Positions 15,458 through 25,732 of a stretch of 64,000 bases of DNA are shown piece by piece. Both the position numbers and the translations under genes were made by a program. Origin of the DNA: Chitinophaga sp. CF418. Lineage in GTDB: Bacteria > Bacteroidota > Bacteroidia > Chitinophagales > Chitinophagaceae. The stretch lies in the NCBI RefSeq assembly GCF_900142925.1, contig NZ_FRCN01000020.1, positions 1 to 64,000 of the forward strand. Direction: 5' to 3'. Below the pieces are notes generated by a model. The model was not told the DNA's origin. It saw only the letters and a program-made list of their open reading frames with translations, and made no database searches. How positions within the stretch are numbered: the first letter of the stretch is position 1; each line of letters begins with the position of its first letter.

Positions 15458-18400
15458 ATGGGAAAAGCAAAAACGCTGTTCAGGGGCATCTCATGCCTGC
15501 TGCTCATGATGCTGATGAAACAGGAGATCCGGGCGCAGGAGGGCAGCTCTGATGTACACGGTACTGTAGTCAGCACTAAAGGAACTGCATTGCCCGGCGT
15601 GACCGTACAGGCGGTGGAAAAGAGCGCCGGCACAAAGTTCAATACCCTTACCGATGCCAATGGAGACTTTGTATTCAAGAGATTTAAAGTAGGTAGTCAG
15701 TATGATTTCCAATTCTCCATGCTGGGATATGAGAAAGGAGAATATCCCGGTTTTACGGTGAAGAATAATGGCAAAAATGTATTGCTGATCCGTTTGAACG
15801 AGAAAAGTATAGGTCTGGGTGATGTTGTGGTGGTAGGATATGGTACTCAGAAGAAAGTCAACCTCACCGGTGCGGTGAGTCAGGTAGGCGGCGAAGTGTT
15901 TGCCGACAGACCAGTGAGCAGTCCTGCACAGGCCCTGCAAGGTGCCGTGCCTAACCTGAACATCAATTTTGGTGATGGGCATCCCGGTAGTACCGGTACA
16001 TTGAATATACGTGGATATGCGTCCATTCAGAATACCAGCGGGTCACCACTGATCCTGATAGATGGCGCTCCGGGTAATATCGACATGCTCAATCCGCAGG
16101 ATATAGAAAGTCTTTCTGTACTGAAAGATGCGGCATCTTCCGCGATCTATGGTTCCAGGGCAGCTTTCGGGGTGATCCTTATTACGACAAAGAAAGCAAA
16201 GAAGGGATCGCTGAATGTGAACTATGGCGCCAGTTATAGTTTGCAAAGTATGACCACCCGTACGGATTTTATTACGGATGGTTTTACGCAGGACTCCCTG
16301 GTGGATGCTGCCTTCTCCCGCAATGTAGGCAATAGCTATACAGGTTTTAACGCAGATGATTATGCTGAACTGAAACGCCGGCAGACTGACAAATCATTAC
16401 CGTCTGTAGTGTTGCAGAACCGTAATGGACAGCAGCAATATGTTTATTATGGTAGTACCGACTGGTGGCATTTCCTCTTCAGAAAAAGTCAGCCGGGTAT
16501 GGAGCATCACTTCAATATGACAGGTGGTAATGATAAGGTGGATTTTATGATGTCAGGACGGTACTATCAGCAGAAAGGAATGTACCAGCGCTACCTGCGG
16601 CAGGATGTCTACAATGCTTATAACTTCCGGGCAAAGATCAATGCGCATGTAACAGACTGGCTGACTATCTACAGTAACACCCAGTTTGGCGCCAACGACT
16701 ATACATGGCCGGGCTATGGGGCTAATCTGACAGGTCTGTACAATCATGCTATGGCGTCATATGTTCCTAAAAATCCGGACGGCACTTTTACTTTCCGTAC
16801 CAATCTCAATAACTACGGCGCTTACGAATATGCGGACCTGCAACACCGGAAGTCGCATGGTGGTAATAAAAAGTATAACCTGACCAATATGGTAGGTTTT
16901 GAAACACATTTCCGTGGTGGATTATCGCTGGCTGGTAACTACAGTTATGAGCTGGCGCCTTATTCCGATTATCAGCGTAATACACTTATTCCGTGGTCAG
17001 TAAATCCGGGTATCATCAACACAGCAGGTTACGATCAGTATAATGAAAATACTTACCTGGATCAGCATCATTCCGTGAACCTGTATGGTACGTACGAGAA
17101 AAGTATCGGCAAGCATAATATGAAAGTGACTGCAGGTTACAACCAGGAGTTGCAGAAGTATAAAGCCAATATGGGAATGCGTACAAATCTGCTGTCGGAA
17201 GACCTGAACCAGATAGATCTTGGTACCGGTGCACAGCAGTCAGGCGGTAATGCCCGTGAATGGGCTTTGCTGGGATATTTTGCCCGCGTGAACTATGATT
17301 ATAAAAGCAAATACCTGCTGGAAGTGAATGGCCGGTATGACGGTAGTTCCCGCTTTCCGAAAGAAGAGCGTTTCGGATTCTTCCCTTCCGTTTCCGGAGG
17401 ATGGAGAGTGAGTGAGGAGCCCTTCTTCGAAGGCGCTAAAAATATATTGCCGGAGTTGAAATTAAGAGCATCTTATGGCTCGCTGGGTAACCAGGATGTG
17501 GGCAGTGGTAACCTGTATCCCTATATTCCTGTCATGAGCAGTGGCTTATCCAAATGGATCGCAGGTGGTAATCAGGCACAGTACCTAAGTGCTCCTGATC
17601 CGGTCACACCTGATTTTACCTGGGAAAAATCAGCTTCATTGGATGGTGGTATTGATGCTGGATTCTTCAGGAATAAATTACAGATCAGCTATGACTGGTA
17701 CCGCCGTACTACTAAGGATATGCTGATTCCCGGTAAGACGATGCCAGGTGTATTTGGAGCACCTTCACCTACGCAAAACGCCGGTGATCTGGTAACTAAA
17801 GGTTTTGACCTTTCCGTGAGATGGCAGGATAATGGTAAGCTGGCAGGCAAGCCGTTTACGTATAATGTAGGTTTTGTCCTTTCTGATTATAAGGCAAAGA
17901 TCACCCGCTTTGACAACCCCAATAAATTACTCAGCAACTACTATGAGGGTCAGGAACTGGGCGAAATGTGGGGATACAGTATAGACGGATATTTCAGATC
18001 TGAAGACGAGGCGAAGACCTGGGCGGTGAACCAGGATTATGTGGACAGGGACCAACGTGTGACCTCTCCTGGCGAATGGAGCAAGCTGCATGCTGGTGAT
18101 ATGAAATTCATCGATCTGAATGGGGATAAAGTGATCAATGATGGTAAGAATACTTTATCTGAACATGGTGATCTGCGCAAGATCGGTAACTCGTTGCCCC
18201 GCTATTCTTTTGGTATCACTGCAGGATTTAACTGGAACAATTTCGACCTGTCTGCCTTCTTCCAGGGCATTGGTAAACAGAACTGGTATCCTGATGTGGA
18301 AGCAGCCAAGTTCTGGGGTGTATATGGCAGACCTTATACTTCCTTTCTACCGAAAGATTTTGTCAGCAAAGTATGGAGCCCTGAAAACCCGAATGCTTAT

Positions 18401-18715
18401 TTCCCATTGCTGAGAGGATATGCTGCTTATCCGGGTGGAGAGCTGGCAGTGAAGAACGACAAGTATCTGCAAGACCTGGCTTATGTGCGTTTAAAGAACC
18501 TGACAATAGGATATAATCTGCCTGCATCTCTGGTGAAGCGCTGGAAGATACAACGCCTGCGTGTCTACTTTACCGGTCAGAACCTCTTCACTTTCACGAA
18601 GATGGACAACAAATATATAGATCCTGAACAGGTAGGTCCTTACAGCAGTGATATCGGCGGCAGGAACTATCCTTTCTTCAGACAATACACTTTCGGTTTT
18701 GACACTACTTTCTAA
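15458..18715 (+). CDS. SusC/RagA-family TonB-dependent outer-membrane transporter, locus 1
   Basis: The 1085-residue transporter has a signal peptide (residues 1-26, ending IRAQE), a carboxypeptidase-regulatory-like domain (about 30-115, VHGTVVSTKGTALPGVTV), the SusC signature with TonB box VVVVGYGTQKKVNLTGAV (about 123-140), a plug and a long beta-barrel ending FGFDTTF with the C-terminal Phe needed for barrel assembly. It lacks an STN domain. It imports an unknown oligosaccharide or other ligand with the SusD protein encoded 20 bases downstream. Confidence 0.96.
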   Translation: MGKAKTLFRGISCLLLMMLMKQEIRAQEGSSDVHGTVVSTKGTALPGVTVQAVEKSAGTKFNTLTDANGDFVFKRFKVGSQYDFQFSMLGYEKGEYPGFTVKNNGKNVLLIRLNEKSIGLGDVVVVGYGTQKKVNLTGAVSQVGGEVFADRPVSSPAQALQGAVPNLNINFGDGHPGSTGTLNIRGYASIQNTSGSPLILIDGAPGNIDMLNPQDIESLSVLKDAASSAIYGSRAAFGVILITTKKAKKGSLNVNYGASYSLQSMTTRTDFITDGFTQDSLVDAAFSRNVGNSYTGFNADDYAELKRRQTDKSLPSVVLQNRNGQQQYVYYGSTDWWHFLFRKSQPGMEHHFNMTGGNDKVDFMMSGRYYQQKGMYQRYLRQDVYNAYNFRAKINAHVTDWLTIYSNTQFGANDYTWPGYGANLTGLYNHAMASYVPKNPDGTFTFRTNLNNYGAYEYADLQHRKSHGGNKKYNLTNMVGFETHFRGGLSLAGNYSYELAPYSDYQRNTLIPWSVNPGIINTAGYDQYNENTYLDQHHSVNLYGTYEKSIGKHNMKVTAGYNQELQKYKANMGMRTNLLSEDLNQIDLGTGAQQSGGNAREWALLGYFARVNYDYKSKYLLEVNGRYDGSSRFPKEERFGFFPSVSGGWRVSEEPFFEGAKNILPELKLRASYGSLGNQDVGSGNLYPYIPVMSSGLSKWIAGGNQAQYLSAPDPVTPDFTWEKSASLDGGIDAGFFRNKLQISYDWYRRTTKDMLIPGKTMPGVFGAPSPTQNAGDLVTKGFDLSVRWQDNGKLAGKPFTYNVGFVLSDYKAKITRFDNPNKLLSNYYEGQELGEMWGYSIDGYFRSEDEAKTWAVNQDYVDRDQRVTSPGEWSKLHAGDMKFIDLNGDKVINDGKNTLSEHGDLRKIGNSLPRYSFGITAGFNWNNFDLSAFFQGIGKQNWYPDVEAAKFWGVYGRPYTSFLPKDFVSKVWSPENPNAYFPLLRGYAAYPGGELAVKNDKYLQDLAYVRLKNLTIGYNLPASLVKRWKIQRLRVYFTGQNLFTFTKMDNKYIDPEQVGPYSSDIGGRNYPFFRQYTFGFDTTF

Positions 18716-18735
18716 ATGCTAAACTGTTTAATGAA

Positions 18736-20496
18736 ATGAAAAGAATATTAGGGTTTGTAGCAGCTGGTCTGATAGTATTATCAGGGTGTTCGGATTTCCT
18801 GGACAGGGAGCCGCTTTCCCAGATCTCTCCTGTGAACGGCTTCAATTCGGAAAGCGAGTTGAGATTGTATGTGCGTTCTTTCTACGATAAAATGCTGCCG
18901 AATGCAGACAATGAGGATAATGGCTTTACCAGCCTGTATACGGAGACTGCCAATAATATAGTGGTGAACAGCCTGTCGCCACAGATTGCAGGTAACCGTA
19001 CGGTGCCTGTAGCCGGCGGTGGTTGGGACTGGACAGACCTGCGCAATGTAAATTATTTCCTGCAGAACTATATGCGTGGTAATCTTGATACAACTATCAC
19101 CTATAAGTATGTGGCTGTTGCAAAATTCTTCCGCGCGTACTTCTATTTCAATATGGTGGCACACTTTGGCGATGTGCCCTGGTATTCCCGGCCTATTGAA
19201 GCCAATGATACTGCCAGTCTGAATAAGAAAAGAGACCCGCGGACGCTGGTGATGGATTCCGTGGTGAATGATATTGATTTTGCCATTGCACACCTGGGGG
19301 CAGGGAAAGATGTAGCCGAGGTAACAAAGTGGACGGCACTGGCATTAAAGTCCCGCATCTGTTTGTTTGAAGGGACCTTCAGAAAGTATCATGACGAGTT
19401 TGAACTGAAAAATGCTGACCGTTTCCTGCAAATGGCGGCTGATGCTGCGGGGGAAGTGATCAGGGGAGGTGCGTACACAATCTATAAAAGCTCGCCTGGT
19501 AATGCTTACAGGGACCTGTTCTCTTCGCTGAGCGTTATTCCGGAAGAGATCATCCTGGCAAGGCAATACAGCGGTAACCTGCAGATCTTCCATAATGTGA
19601 ACTATTACACCACAGCGCCATCTTTTGGTAAACCAGGGTTGGAGAAAAGCCTTGTGAACAGCTACCTGATGAAAGATGGTTCCAGATTTACCGACAAGCC
19701 AGGTTACGATAAGATGCAGTTCTTTGAGGAGATGCAGAACAGGGACCCACGCTTAGCACAAACTGTTCGTGCTCCGGGGTATAAACGTATTGATGGTAAT
19801 ACTGTACTGCCGCCTTCTTATGCGGGTACGGTAACCGGTTATCAGCTGACGAAGTATGTTACTGCTGCGGCGAATGACGCATTGGCTAAGTCTCCCAATC
19901 CCTTGCCAATTTTCCGCTATGCGGAAGTGTTGCTGAACTACGCAGAAGCCAAAGCTGAACTGGGTACTATTACACAGGCAGACCTTGATCAATCTGTCAA
20001 ATTGCTGAGAGATAGGGTAGGTATGCCAGCGATGGATCTGATAGCTGTGAATGCCTCTCCGGACAATTATCTCGCAGCGCAATATACTCATGTAAGCGGC
20101 GCTAATAAGGGTATTATACTCGATATACGCAGGGAAAGGAGGGTGGAACTGGTGATGGAAGGATTTATGTGGAATGACCTGATGCGCTGGAAAGAGGGAC
20201 ATTTGCTGGCGGTACAGTTTAAGGGCGCTTATTTCCCCGGAGCGGGTAATTACGACCTGGATGGTGATGGCACGCCGGATCTGGCTATTTATACCACTAC
20301 TCCGCCTGCTATTCCGAATATCCAGCTGCTGAAGCTTGGAACGGATGTAGTACTGGAGAATGGCGCGTCAGGTGGCAATATCATCATCAACGGCACTATT
20401 CCAAAAGCGTTCCGTGAAGACAGAGATTACCTGTTCCCTATACCGGCACAGGAGCTGTTGCTAAATCCGGCACTAAAACAAAACCCTAACTGGTAA
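18736..20496 (+). CDS. SusD/RagB-family surface lipoprotein, locus 1
   Basis: A 586-residue ligand-binding lipoprotein. The lipobox is in GLIVLSGCSDFLDREPLS (Cys at about 18). The N-terminal SusD domain covers residues about 20-250 with TPR-like helices; the C-terminal RagB part includes the typical FRYAEVLLNYAEAKAEL and RRERRVELVMEGFMWNDLMR motifs. It works as the lid of the SusC channel. ATG at 18736 follows the SusC stop closely. No glycan hydrolase gene lies in the locus, so the ligand class is open. Confidence 0.95.
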   Translation: MKRILGFVAAGLIVLSGCSDFLDREPLSQISPVNGFNSESELRLYVRSFYDKMLPNADNEDNGFTSLYTETANNIVVNSLSPQIAGNRTVPVAGGGWDWTDLRNVNYFLQNYMRGNLDTTITYKYVAVAKFFRAYFYFNMVAHFGDVPWYSRPIEANDTASLNKKRDPRTLVMDSVVNDIDFAIAHLGAGKDVAEVTKWTALALKSRICLFEGTFRKYHDEFELKNADRFLQMAADAAGEVIRGGAYTIYKSSPGNAYRDLFSSLSVIPEEIILARQYSGNLQIFHNVNYYTTAPSFGKPGLEKSLVNSYLMKDGSRFTDKPGYDKMQFFEEMQNRDPRLAQTVRAPGYKRIDGNTVLPPSYAGTVTGYQLTKYVTAAANDALAKSPNPLPIFRYAEVLLNYAEAKAELGTITQADLDQSVKLLRDRVGMPAMDLIAVNASPDNYLAAQYTHVSGANKGIILDIRRERRVELVMEGFMWNDLMRWKEGHLLAVQFKGAYFPGAGNYDLDGDGTPDLAIYTTTPPAIPNIQLLKLGTDVVLENGASGGNIIINGTIPKAFREDRDYLFPIPAQELLLNPALKQNPNW

Positions 20497-20587
20497 GGTT
20501 TATTTTACAATACTGCAAGACGAACATATTGTTAAATCTGTTGCAGGCGCTGGCATCCACAGGATTAATTTGTTACTTTAACCGTTG

Positions 20588-20624
20588 CTATCCGTACCTT
20601 CTTACAGGTACGGATAGTTTTTTA
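20588..20624 (+). terminator. Terminator after the SusC/SusD locus 1
   Basis: CTATCCGTACCT and AGGTACGGATAG form a perfect 12-bp stem with a six-base loop followed by T6. It ends the SusD transcript 21 bases before the phosphatase start region, which therefore should have its own expression or depend on read-through. Confidence 0.88.
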
Positions 20625-20644
20625 TTGTCAAAAAAAGAATGTTT

Positions 20645-21562
20645 ATGCAAAGAAGATCATTGTTCAAAAAGCTCGGTGGATTGTTACTGGCTCCGGCTAT
20701 TCCATTCGGCACTATTGCAGCAGCTCCCCGCAATGACAAGCCGGTGTTACGGATCGCTCATCTTACGGATGTACATCTGTACGACAAGGCGGGTGCTCCT
20801 GATCATTTCAGGAAATGTTTGCATCATGTGCAATCGCAGGAGCCTAAAGTGGATATGATCCTGAATGGTGGAGATATTGTGTTTGATATGAACAAGGAGA
20901 ATCTGTCCACTATTGATGCGCAGTGGAAACTGCTACATACTATTATGAAGAACGAGTGTAGTCTGCCGGTATATTATACACTGGGTAATCATGACATCTG
21001 GTGGCATGAGGACAGCAAAGGGCAGGCGGCATATGGTAAGAAATATTCCATGGGGCAGCTGCAGTTGTCATTGCCTTATTACAGCTTTGTAAAAGGTGGA
21101 TGGAAGTTCATCATCCTGGATAGTGTTCACCTGGATATTGATGATACCTGGTATATCGGTAAGCTGGGGGATGAGCAGATGCATTGGCTGGAAGGGGAAT
21201 TGAAGTCGACAGACCCGGCGATGCCGGTATGTGTGCTATCACATATTCCGATACTGACAGCTACACTGATGGTGGAAGATAACGTGGTAAACCGCTGGCA
21301 GATGCTGGGAGGAGAAATGCATACAGATGTGGCGAAGATCATCCGCTTATTCTATCAGCATCCGAATGTGAAGTTATGTCTAAGCGGGCATATTCATCTG
21401 AAAGATAAAGTAGTGTATAATAATGTGACCTATCTGTGTAATGGCGCCGTAAGCGGAGCGTGGTGGAAAGGCAACAACCGGGAGACGGCGCCTGGATATG
21501 GTTTGATAGAATTATTCGCCAACGGCGATTTTACAGAAAGATATGTTAACTATCAGGTATAG
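20645..21562 (+). CDS. Exported calcineurin-like metallophosphatase
   Basis: A 305-residue phosphoesterase with a twin-arginine-type signal (MQRRSLFKKLGGLLLAPA). Metal ligands are seen in order: TDVHLY, GGDIV, GNHD, LSHIPI and GHIH, the full set for a dinuclear metallophosphatase. ATG at 20639 two codons upstream is an alternative; 20645 puts the RR pair at the normal place. It follows the SusCD locus behind a strong terminator, so it may act on a phosphorylated ligand of that locus, but the link is only positional. Confidence 0.88.
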   Translation: MQRRSLFKKLGGLLLAPAIPFGTIAAAPRNDKPVLRIAHLTDVHLYDKAGAPDHFRKCLHHVQSQEPKVDMILNGGDIVFDMNKENLSTIDAQWKLLHTIMKNECSLPVYYTLGNHDIWWHEDSKGQAAYGKKYSMGQLQLSLPYYSFVKGGWKFIILDSVHLDIDDTWYIGKLGDEQMHWLEGELKSTDPAMPVCVLSHIPILTATLMVEDNVVNRWQMLGGEMHTDVAKIIRLFYQHPNVKLCLSGHIHLKDKVVYNNVTYLCNGAVSGAWWKGNNRETAPGYGLIELFANGDFTERYVNYQV

Positions 21563-21598
21563 TGAATGTTTTCGAAAGAAGTAAAGCATAATAAAAAG

Positions 21599-21630
21599 AA
21601 AAGGGGCATTGTGTACGCCCCTTTTTCTTT
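21599..21630. terminator. Bidirectional terminator between phosphatase and oxidoreductase
   Basis: AAAAGGGGC pairs with GCCCCTTTT around a nine-base loop. T-rich tracts follow on both strands. The two genes converge here. Confidence 0.82.
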
Positions 21631-21636
21631 TATAAG

Positions 21637-22938
21637 TTAAGCTTTTGGCAGCTTGTAACCATTATGATATTCTGCAGCCAGGAGCTTATTGGCGGCAGCA
21701 TCATCGAATTGCTCTTTGGCGCCATTCCAGTTGAGTTTCCGGCCTGTTTTATATGCGATGTTCCCCAGTTGCGCTACCCTTGCAACGTGTGCACCTGCCT
21801 GAACGGGAGTGTTGAGGTCTTCCAGTTTACGGGACTTGATCACATCCAGGAAATTAATGGCATGGTTGTCCAGGCCATTGTCTACGGATTTAGTGCGGGG
21901 TACTGCCTCCATCTTTCCTTTTTCAGGGATCACTTCCCAGCCGCCGCGGTCTAATACCAGCGTACCGTTGTTGCCGATGAATGCAATACCATGATCACGG
22001 CCATAAGGGCCGCCGTCGATGCCGATAGCGTGTTCCCATTGAATGTTGAAGCCGTCGAACTGGTATACTGTGGTGAGCGTATCTGGTGTTTCAGCTGCAT
22101 CATCAGGATAGGCGAATTTGCCACCTGCCGCCATAACAGACACAGGGTGCTGTGCCTTCATACCCAGCAGTGCATAATCCAGCAGGTGTACACCCCAGTC
22201 GGTCATCAGGCCGCCTGCATAATCCCAGTACCAGCGGAAGTTGAAGTGAAAGCGGTTAGGGTTGAATGGTCTCTTTTCAGCAGGGCCCAGCCATGCGGCG
22301 TAATCCACGCCTGCGGGCGGGGTGCCATCTGGTTGTCTGGGGATGGAATGCATCCAGCCCATATAGGCCCAGGCTTTTACCAGGCGTACCTGGCCCAGTT
22401 TGCCGGAATGTACGAAGGCTACTGCATCTTTGAAGTGTTGTTGGCTGCGCTGCCACTGGCCTACCTGTACTACCCGTTTGGTGCGTTCCTGTGCGGCTAC
22501 CATAGCATTGATTTCCGCAATGGAATTTCCGATGGGTTTTTCCACATACACATCTTTTCCTGCGGATACTGCATCTGTCATCTGGAGGCAATGCCAGTGG
22601 TCTGGTGTGCCGATGATAACGGCATCAATAGTTTTATCTTCCAGCAGCTTGCGGTAGTCGCCATAGGTTTTCACTTTCTGGCCTTTCTGGGCCAGTTCCC
22701 CGGCTCTTTTATCCAGCACGTTCTTATCGACATCGCAGAGGGCTATGCATTGAGCATAAGGGCTTTTCAGAATGGCGTTGAGATCCGCCCATCCCATACC
22801 GTTAATACCGATGGCTGCAATATTGATCTTGTCACTGGGGGCAATAGCGCGTAAAGAAGAGGGTAACGCGCTGACCAATCCGGCTCCTGCCATCAATGTG
22901 GAGGCAGAGCGGATAAAGTGTCTTCTTGAGTTGTTCAT
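21637..22938 (-). CDS. Tat-exported Gfo/Idh/MocA-family oxidoreductase
   Basis: A 433-residue secreted oxidoreductase with a twin-arginine signal (NNSRRHFIRSASTLMAGAGL). The Rossmann part starts at about 38 (INIAAIGINGMGWADL), the EKPIG motif (about 132-136) holds the catalytic Lys, and the C-terminal domain contains WYWDYAGGLMTDWGVHLLD. This subgroup is abundant in Bacteroidota and is thought to oxidise or reduce sugars in the periplasm. It is preceded by an inverted repeat at 22990-23071. Confidence 0.92.
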   Translation of the reverse strand: MNNSRRHFIRSASTLMAGAGLVSALPSSLRAIAPSDKINIAAIGINGMGWADLNAILKSPYAQCIALCDVDKNVLDKRAGELAQKGQKVKTYGDYRKLLEDKTIDAVIIGTPDHWHCLQMTDAVSAGKDVYVEKPIGNSIAEINAMVAAQERTKRVVQVGQWQRSQQHFKDAVAFVHSGKLGQVRLVKAWAYMGWMHSIPRQPDGTPPAGVDYAAWLGPAEKRPFNPNRFHFNFRWYWDYAGGLMTDWGVHLLDYALLGMKAQHPVSVMAAGGKFAYPDDAAETPDTLTTVYQFDGFNIQWEHAIGIDGGPYGRDHGIAFIGNNGTLVLDRGGWEVIPEKGKMEAVPRTKSVDNGLDNHAINFLDVIKSRKLEDLNTPVQAGAHVARVAQLGNIAYKTGRKLNWNGAKEQFDDAAANKLLAAEYHNGYKLPKA

Positions 22939-22989
22939 AACTGTGAGTTAATATAGTGTTTTTCAATGAGCGTGAAGCATGAAATGCAA

Positions 22990-23071
22990 AACGCGGAATA
23001 CTGAAAGATATATACTTCAATTGTAAGATGCAACCCCCAATTTAAGCAGATATCTTCCGGTATTCCGCGTT
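22990..23071. repeat. 22-bp imperfect inverted repeat between the MoxR gene and the oxidoreductase
   Basis: Arms at 22990-23011 and 23050-23071 match with two mismatches (core AACGCGGAATAC) around a 38-base spacer. On the minus strand it lies after the MoxR stop and before the oxidoreductase start, so it can be a terminator for the MoxR/VWA operon or a protected leader. No long T run follows. Confidence 0.65.
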
Positions 23072-23089
23072 ATTTACGAAAAGTATGTT

Positions 23090-24589
23090 TTAGAATTCCT
23101 CGTTCTCTTCTTCGGTGCTGTTACCAAAGTTCATCATGGTACCCAGCAGGTCGCTGAAGCGGGTCTCATTTTCCACTACCTTTTTACTGATCAGGGAGTA
23201 GGAAGCCAGGCCATGCAACACGAATTCCATCAGCAGTAATTGTTCCTTGGCATTGGCATGCGGGAATTTGCCCTTTATAAGCTCTTTAAGGCCCTCTACT
23301 TTCAGCAGTGAAGTCTCGTATTGTTTATCGTTCACATCCTGTAATAACTGCACCGCATTGCCTTTATCGAACCATTGTATTACCGCCCTGTAAGGATTCT
23401 CTGCAGCAGCGCTTTGTTTACGCTTCTTGAAGGAATCAGGGTTAGGGAAGTATTGGGAGAAGACACTGCGGATAGATTTATCCAGCAGGTTAACAGCTAC
23501 CTGTAATGGTCCTTCCTGTTCGCCTTCGTATACCAGTTCTATCTTACCGGTGATGGCGGGGATGATACCCTGCAGGTCAGCTATGCGGATGTAGGTACTT
23601 TTTTCCTTGTTGATGATTGCCCTGCGTTCACCAGCGCTCACCGCATTTTCGTAAGCGGCAATAGTGAGACGGGCGGAAACGCCGCTTTTCTTGTCTACAT
23701 ATTCGCTGTTACGCGCTTCAAAGGCCACTTGTTCAATCAGGCGTTTGATCATATCACTGATGTGTACATGTTGCTGGTCTTCATGTACATTGGCTTCCTG
23801 TTCGGTAATAAGCAGGGAGTTCTCCACGTTCTTTGGATAGTGGGTGATGATCTGGCTTTCGATACGGTCTTTCAGCGGCGTAACGATGGAACCACGGTTG
23901 GTATAGTCCTCCGGATTGGCGGTGAACACAAACAGGATATCCAGCGGCATACGTACTTTGAAACCACGGATCTGGATATCACCTTCCTGCAGTATGTTGA
24001 ACAGTGATACCTGGATACGGGCCTGCAGGTCGGGCAATTCGTTGATCACGAAGATGCCCCTGTTGGAACGGGGAATGATACCAAAGTGGATCACTCTTTC
24101 GTCCGCATAGTTCAGCTTCATATTCGCCGCTTTGATAGGATCGATATCGCCTACCAGGTCGGCAACGGAAACGTCTGGCGTAGCCAGTTTCTCACTGTAG
24201 CGCTGTTCGCGGGAAACCCAGGAGATAGGCGTCGCGTCGCCCAGTTCAGACACCATATCGCGCGCATAGCGGGACAGGGGGTCGAAAGGGCTATCGTTAA
24301 CCTCGGAGCCTTCTACGATGGGAATGTACTCGTCCAGCAGGGAGATCATCTGCCGGGCCATACGTGTTTTAGCCTGTCCGCGGAGACCGAGGAAGAGGAT
24401 ATTATGACGGGAGAGCAGGGCTCTTTCTGTATCTGGAATAACGGTATCTTCATAACCGATGATACCTGGAAATGCATTCTCTTTATGCTGCAGTTTGCGG
24501 ATCAGGTTTTGTCTGATCTCTTCTTTAACAGATTTGGGTTTATATCCACTCTTCTTTAATTCACCTAACGTACTAATATTAATATTCAT
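23090..24589 (-). CDS. MoxR/ChlI-like AAA+ ATPase paired with a VWA protein
   Basis: A 499-residue AAA+ protein of the magnesium-chelatase/MoxR type. Walker A is GLRGQAKTRM (about 68-77), Walker B is GIFVINELPDL (about 177-187), sensor 1 is FVFTANPEDYTNRG, and a helical C-terminal extension of about 200 residues follows. With the VWA-domain protein encoded 42 bases upstream it should form a chaperone or remodelling pair similar in principle to BchI/BchD or RavA/ViaA. The client is unknown. Acidic C-terminus (TEEENEEF). Confidence 0.88.
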   Translation of the reverse strand: MNINISTLGELKKSGYKPKSVKEEIRQNLIRKLQHKENAFPGIIGYEDTVIPDTERALLSRHNILFLGLRGQAKTRMARQMISLLDEYIPIVEGSEVNDSPFDPLSRYARDMVSELGDATPISWVSREQRYSEKLATPDVSVADLVGDIDPIKAANMKLNYADERVIHFGIIPRSNRGIFVINELPDLQARIQVSLFNILQEGDIQIRGFKVRMPLDILFVFTANPEDYTNRGSIVTPLKDRIESQIITHYPKNVENSLLITEQEANVHEDQQHVHISDMIKRLIEQVAFEARNSEYVDKKSGVSARLTIAAYENAVSAGERRAIINKEKSTYIRIADLQGIIPAITGKIELVYEGEQEGPLQVAVNLLDKSIRSVFSQYFPNPDSFKKRKQSAAAENPYRAVIQWFDKGNAVQLLQDVNDKQYETSLLKVEGLKELIKGKFPHANAKEQLLLMEFVLHGLASYSLISKKVVENETRFSDLLGTMMNFGNSTEEENEEF

Positions 24590-24631
24590 GTTGTATTAAT
24601 GGATTATCGATGATATGATGGTGCGATGCAT

Positions 24632-25732
24632 TTAAAGCAATTTTCTTTTTCCATTCTCAAAGTCGAAGAACAGGAATTGTCCCAGTTTATCCAGACCGGA
24701 GAAGAAGGCTTTCCCGTTGTTGGTTTCAGTAAACTCTGTTACGAATTTTTGCAACCACGGGTCGGTAGCTACCATAAATGTAGTGATTGGAATCTTTAAT
24801 TTCTTGCACTGAGCAGCGAGATTGAGTGTACGGTTGAGGATCTTGCGATCCAGGCCGAAGCTGTTCTTATAATACTCTTTCCCGTTCTTAAGGCAGGTGG
24901 GCTTACCGTCAGTGATCATAAAGATCTGTTTGTTCGGATTGCGCCTGCGGCGGAGTATATCCATTGCCAGTTCAAGTCCTGCTACGGTATTGGTGTGGAA
25001 GGGGCCTACCTGGAGATATGGGAGATCTTTGATCTCTATCTGCCAGGCGTCGTTGCCGAACACAATAATATCGAGCGTGTCTTTCGGGTAGCGGGTGGTG
25101 ATCAGTTCACTGAGCGCCATCGCCACTTTTTTGGCTGGTGTGATACGGTCTTCGCCATAGAGTACCATGGAGTGGGAGATGTCGATCATCAGGGCGGTGG
25201 ACGTCTGGGTTTTGAAGTCCGTTTCCTGGATCTCAAGGTCATCCTGCTGGATGGAAAAGCTGTCAATGCCGTGATTGATCTGGGCGTTGCGGATGGAAGC
25301 AGTCATATCGATCTGCTCCAGTGCATCCCCGAATTGGAATGGACGGCTATCTGCGTTTAGTTCGTCTCCCTGGCCTGATTTGCGGGTATTGTGGTTACCA
25401 ACCTGGCTGGATTTTTTAAGTTTACCGAAGATCTCTTCCAGTGCGCGTTTGCGGATGTTCTGTTCGGTCTTGCCGGTTATCTGGATGGTTCCGTTCTCTT
25501 CGTTTTCACGGATGTATCCTTTGTCCCTCAGCTCCTGTATAAAATCTCCGATGCCATAATCCTCATTTGTAAGTTGGTACTCTTTGTCCAGTTCGGTCAG
25601 CCATTGCAGTGCTTCACTAACATCTCCGCTGGTATAAGTCAGCAGTTGGGTGAACACATCCAGTAGCTTCTCAAAGGGCGATTTTCCCTGCTGCTCATCG
25701 GGTTCAAATTTGGAAAAATGTATGCCTCTCAT
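24632..25732 (-). CDS. VWA-domain protein, partner of the MoxR-like ATPase
   Basis: A 366-residue cytoplasmic protein. The VWA domain (about 175-355) has an intact metal-ion-dependent adhesion site: DISHS, a central Thr region, and MITDGKP. The N-terminal half is charged and helical with a Lys/Glu-rich linker. ATG at 25732 (MRGIHFSKFEPDEQQ) is preferred over the longer frame from 25777, which has no family sequence. It precedes the ATPase in the transcript. The VWA unit probably recognises the substrate. Confidence 0.88.
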   Translation of the reverse strand: MRGIHFSKFEPDEQQGKSPFEKLLDVFTQLLTYTSGDVSEALQWLTELDKEYQLTNEDYGIGDFIQELRDKGYIRENEENGTIQITGKTEQNIRKRALEEIFGKLKKSSQVGNHNTRKSGQGDELNADSRPFQFGDALEQIDMTASIRNAQINHGIDSFSIQQDDLEIQETDFKTQTSTALMIDISHSMVLYGEDRITPAKKVAMALSELITTRYPKDTLDIIVFGNDAWQIEIKDLPYLQVGPFHTNTVAGLELAMDILRRRRNPNKQIFMITDGKPTCLKNGKEYYKNSFGLDRKILNRTLNLAAQCKKLKIPITTFMVATDPWLQKFVTEFTETNNGKAFFSGLDKLGQFLFFDFENGKRKLL

